A stretch of 64,000 nt of DNA from Polaribacter sp. NJDZ03. Lineage in GTDB: Bacteria > Bacteroidota > Bacteroidia > Flavobacteriales > Flavobacteriaceae. This document shows, piece by piece, positions 62,984-64,000 of this stretch. The translations under genes and the position numbers were made by a program. Each line of letters begins with the position of its first letter. The first letter of the stretch is position 1. The notes beneath the pieces are model-generated. The model had not been told where the DNA came from. It did not search any database and saw nothing but the letters and a program-made list of their open reading frames with translations. The DNA lies in contig NZ_CP079195.1 in the NCBI RefSeq assembly GCF_019263805.1, positions 27,501 to 91,500 of the forward strand, written 5' to 3'.

Positions 62984-63262
62984 TTAAAATTCATTTTTGT
63001 ATTTTTTATATTTTTTTTCAAGAATATTGAAAGAAACATAATAAGAAAGCAAGAAATAAACACAAAATATGGTAAGGATTTTAGAACCGAATTGTAGGGT
63101 TAAAAAACCTTGTTCATTTTCTAGTAATTGAAAAACAATACTAAAAGGAATTGCAAAATAGAGACTTTGTAAAAGTGCGTATTTTAGTCTATTATTTCTT
63201 TTTGCTTCCCAAAATTCTATAAAGTTGTCTTTCTTTTTTGTACTAGATTCTTTAGAACTCAT
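62984..63262 (-). CDS. Small two-helix membrane protein of unknown function
   Basis: 92 aa. The polar N-terminus (SSKESSTKKKDNFIEFWEAKRNNRLKY) is followed by two hydrophobic segments (ALLQSLYFAIPFSIVFQLL; ILTIFCVYFLLSYYVSF) and a Lys-rich end. No family was recognised. It is convergent with the AsmA-like gene (11 bp between stop codons) and has an exact -7 box 21 bp upstream. Confidence 0.7.
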   Translation of the reverse strand: MSSKESSTKKKDNFIEFWEAKRNNRLKYALLQSLYFAIPFSIVFQLLENEQGFLTLQFGSKILTIFCVYFLLSYYVSFNILEKKYKKYKNEF

Positions 63263-63282
63263 ATCTTTTATTTATAAGGTAT

Positions 63283-63290
63283 CAAAGATA
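63283..63290 (-). promoter_or_regulatory. -7 promoter box TATCTTTG
   Basis: Exact TAnnTTTG match on the minus strand, 20 bp before the ATG at 63262. Confidence 0.6.
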
Positions 63291-63360
63291 AATAAAACCT
63301 AAGAAAACTACTTTGTTTTTATTTTCTAAAATTATTTTTCTTTTATTGAGCAAAAAAAAC

Positions 63361-63389
63361 AAAAAACCGAAGCAAGGAACTTCGGTTTA
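63361..63389 (-). terminator. Intrinsic terminator of the LysM gene
   Basis: ACCGAAG / CTTCGGT with the loop CAAGGAA; the minus-strand side runs into TTTTTTG and a further T run. Confidence 0.85.
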
Positions 63390-63401
63390 AATATGTTTGT
63401 C

Positions 63402-63776
63402 TTATAAATTAGGAATCACTAATTCTTGACCTATCTGAATTGCATCTGGGTTCTTTAAAATATTGGTGTTTGCTTCAAAAATAATATTGTATTTTCTTGA
63501 ATTACCATAATATTTTTTTGATATTTTACTTAAAGTATCTCCGCTTTTTACGGTATGAGAAGCAAAAATAGACGTATCAGCAACTTCTATATTTGCTTGT
63601 ATATCTGTAGGGTTGTCACCACCTACTTCTTTTATTTTATCCCAAAGAAGATTTTTTTCATATTGGTTTTTTGTTGTACCACTTACGTGTAAAACACCAT
63701 TTTCTTCTTTTACATCACCATTTACAATTGCTAATTTTTCTCCTAAATCTAATACACTTTGATATTTTGTTTTCAT
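63402..63776 (-). CDS. LysM domain protein, Kbp/YgaU-like
   Basis: 124 aa without a signal peptide. The N-terminal ~65 residues (DLGEKLAIVNGDVKEENGVLHVSGTTKNQYEKNLLWDKI) resemble a degenerate BON domain. Residues ~73-122 are one LysM domain (HTVKSGDTLSKISKKYYGNSRKYNIIFEANTNIL...IQIGQELVIP). BON plus LysM in a small cytoplasmic protein is the layout of E. coli Kbp (YgaU), a potassium-binding protein, so a cytoplasmic ion-sensing role is a possible reading; direct evidence is lacking. It is flanked by two near-identical terminators. Confidence 0.85.
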   Translation of the reverse strand: MKTKYQSVLDLGEKLAIVNGDVKEENGVLHVSGTTKNQYEKNLLWDKIKEVGGDNPTDIQANIEVADTSIFASHTVKSGDTLSKISKKYYGNSRKYNIIFEANTNILKNPDAIQIGQELVIPNL

Positions 63777-63813
63777 TTTTATTTTTTAGTTATCGTTAAT
63801 ACTTTAAAGATAC

Positions 63814-63844
63814 AAAAAAACCGAAGCAAGGAGCTTCGGTTTTC
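63814..63844 (-). terminator. Intrinsic terminator of the gene entering from the right
   Basis: ACCGAAGC / GCTTCGGT around AAGGA; on the minus strand a run of seven T follows. It is nearly identical to the one at 63361. Confidence 0.75.
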
Positions 63845-63965
63845 GATAAAAGTACTATTTTTTTAGTTTAATTGTCATTTCGAAGAAAGTTTTTTACCTT
63901 CTGTAGCAATCTGTAGTTTAAAAAAACAGATTACTTTGCTAAAGCTCATAATAACAACAAATATT

Positions 63966-64000
63966 TTATAAATGAATCACTTCATCATAAGCATCTGCAA
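63966..64000 (-). CDS. C-terminal end of an unidentified gene (partial)
   Basis: On the minus strand a frame enters from the right edge and reads ADAYDEVIHL before a TAA stop. Only 10 residues are visible, too few to name a product. A terminator on the same strand at 63814-63844 supports a gene ending here. Confidence 0.4.
   Translation of the reverse strand, partial: ADAYDEVIHL

Noticed and set aside
63869..63915. Another short palindromic repeat (TGTCATTTCGAAGAAAG...)
   Set aside because: The arms are too short and imperfect to support a repeat without other copies.
1..64000. -33 TTG elements for the promoters
   Set aside because: TTG triplets were found near many -7 boxes but at 5-8 bp rather than the expected ~17-23 bp. 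In AT-rich DNA this is probably chance, so they are not annotated.

Overview
The window comes from an AT-rich member of the Bacteroidota, most likely a marine Flavobacteriaceae (Polaribacter/Tenacibaculum-like; the genus is inference). The evidence is: several secreted proteins ending in a type IX secretion system (T9SS) type-A sorting domain; many copies of the Bacteroidota -7 promoter box TAnnTTTG a short distance before start codons; lack of clear Shine-Dalgarno sites; a BshC bacillithiol gene; single-chain PurL; and several short palindromic repeats of a kind common in flavobacterial genomes. No rRNA, tRNA, CRISPR array, prophage or classical transposase was seen.

Layout. 1-7.7 kb: the start of a long-chain acyl-CoA ligase running off the left edge, a secreted pentapeptide-like protein, an AraC-type regulator, a GIN-domain envelope protein, a pair of overlapping paralogous membrane proteins and a ThrE-type exporter. 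7.7-17.2 kb: purL, two tandem secreted endonuclease I proteins and an RsmB-type rRNA methyltransferase, all on the minus strand. 17.4-39.1 kb: a surface-protein island with a 52-aa PID-CTERM-like protein, an orphan C-terminal module, a 3947-aa giant, a 73-aa orphan N-terminal copy and a 2043-aa protein. 39.2-51.1 kb: recG with a large in-frame insertion, a four-helix-bundle sensor-like protein, MFS and SMR exporters, cysS, yidD, lgt and a fourth large T9SS protein (1254 aa). 51.1-64 kb: DUF6787, NUDIX, PlsC-like acyltransferase, rimO, M14 carboxypeptidase, bshC, rlmF, an unknown membrane protein, an AsmA-like protein, a small membrane protein, a LysM protein and the tail of a further gene at the right edge.

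Two themes stand out. First, repeat-associated insertions sit in frame inside essential or near-essential genes. recG carries about 150 extra codons encoding a DUF559/PD-(D/E)xK endonuclease-like domain, bounded by inverted hairpin repeats, between helicase motifs II and III. purL carries a short palindromic repeat translated as part of an interdomain linker. Second, the surface-protein island looks actively shuffled. Four proteins share one C-terminal module, truncated N- and C-terminal copies lie beside the full-length genes, the giant contains a triplicated ~1-kb unit, and a promoter-leader with a C-rich block just before ATG is duplicated. Most other genes are ordinary housekeeping genes with well-placed intrinsic terminators.
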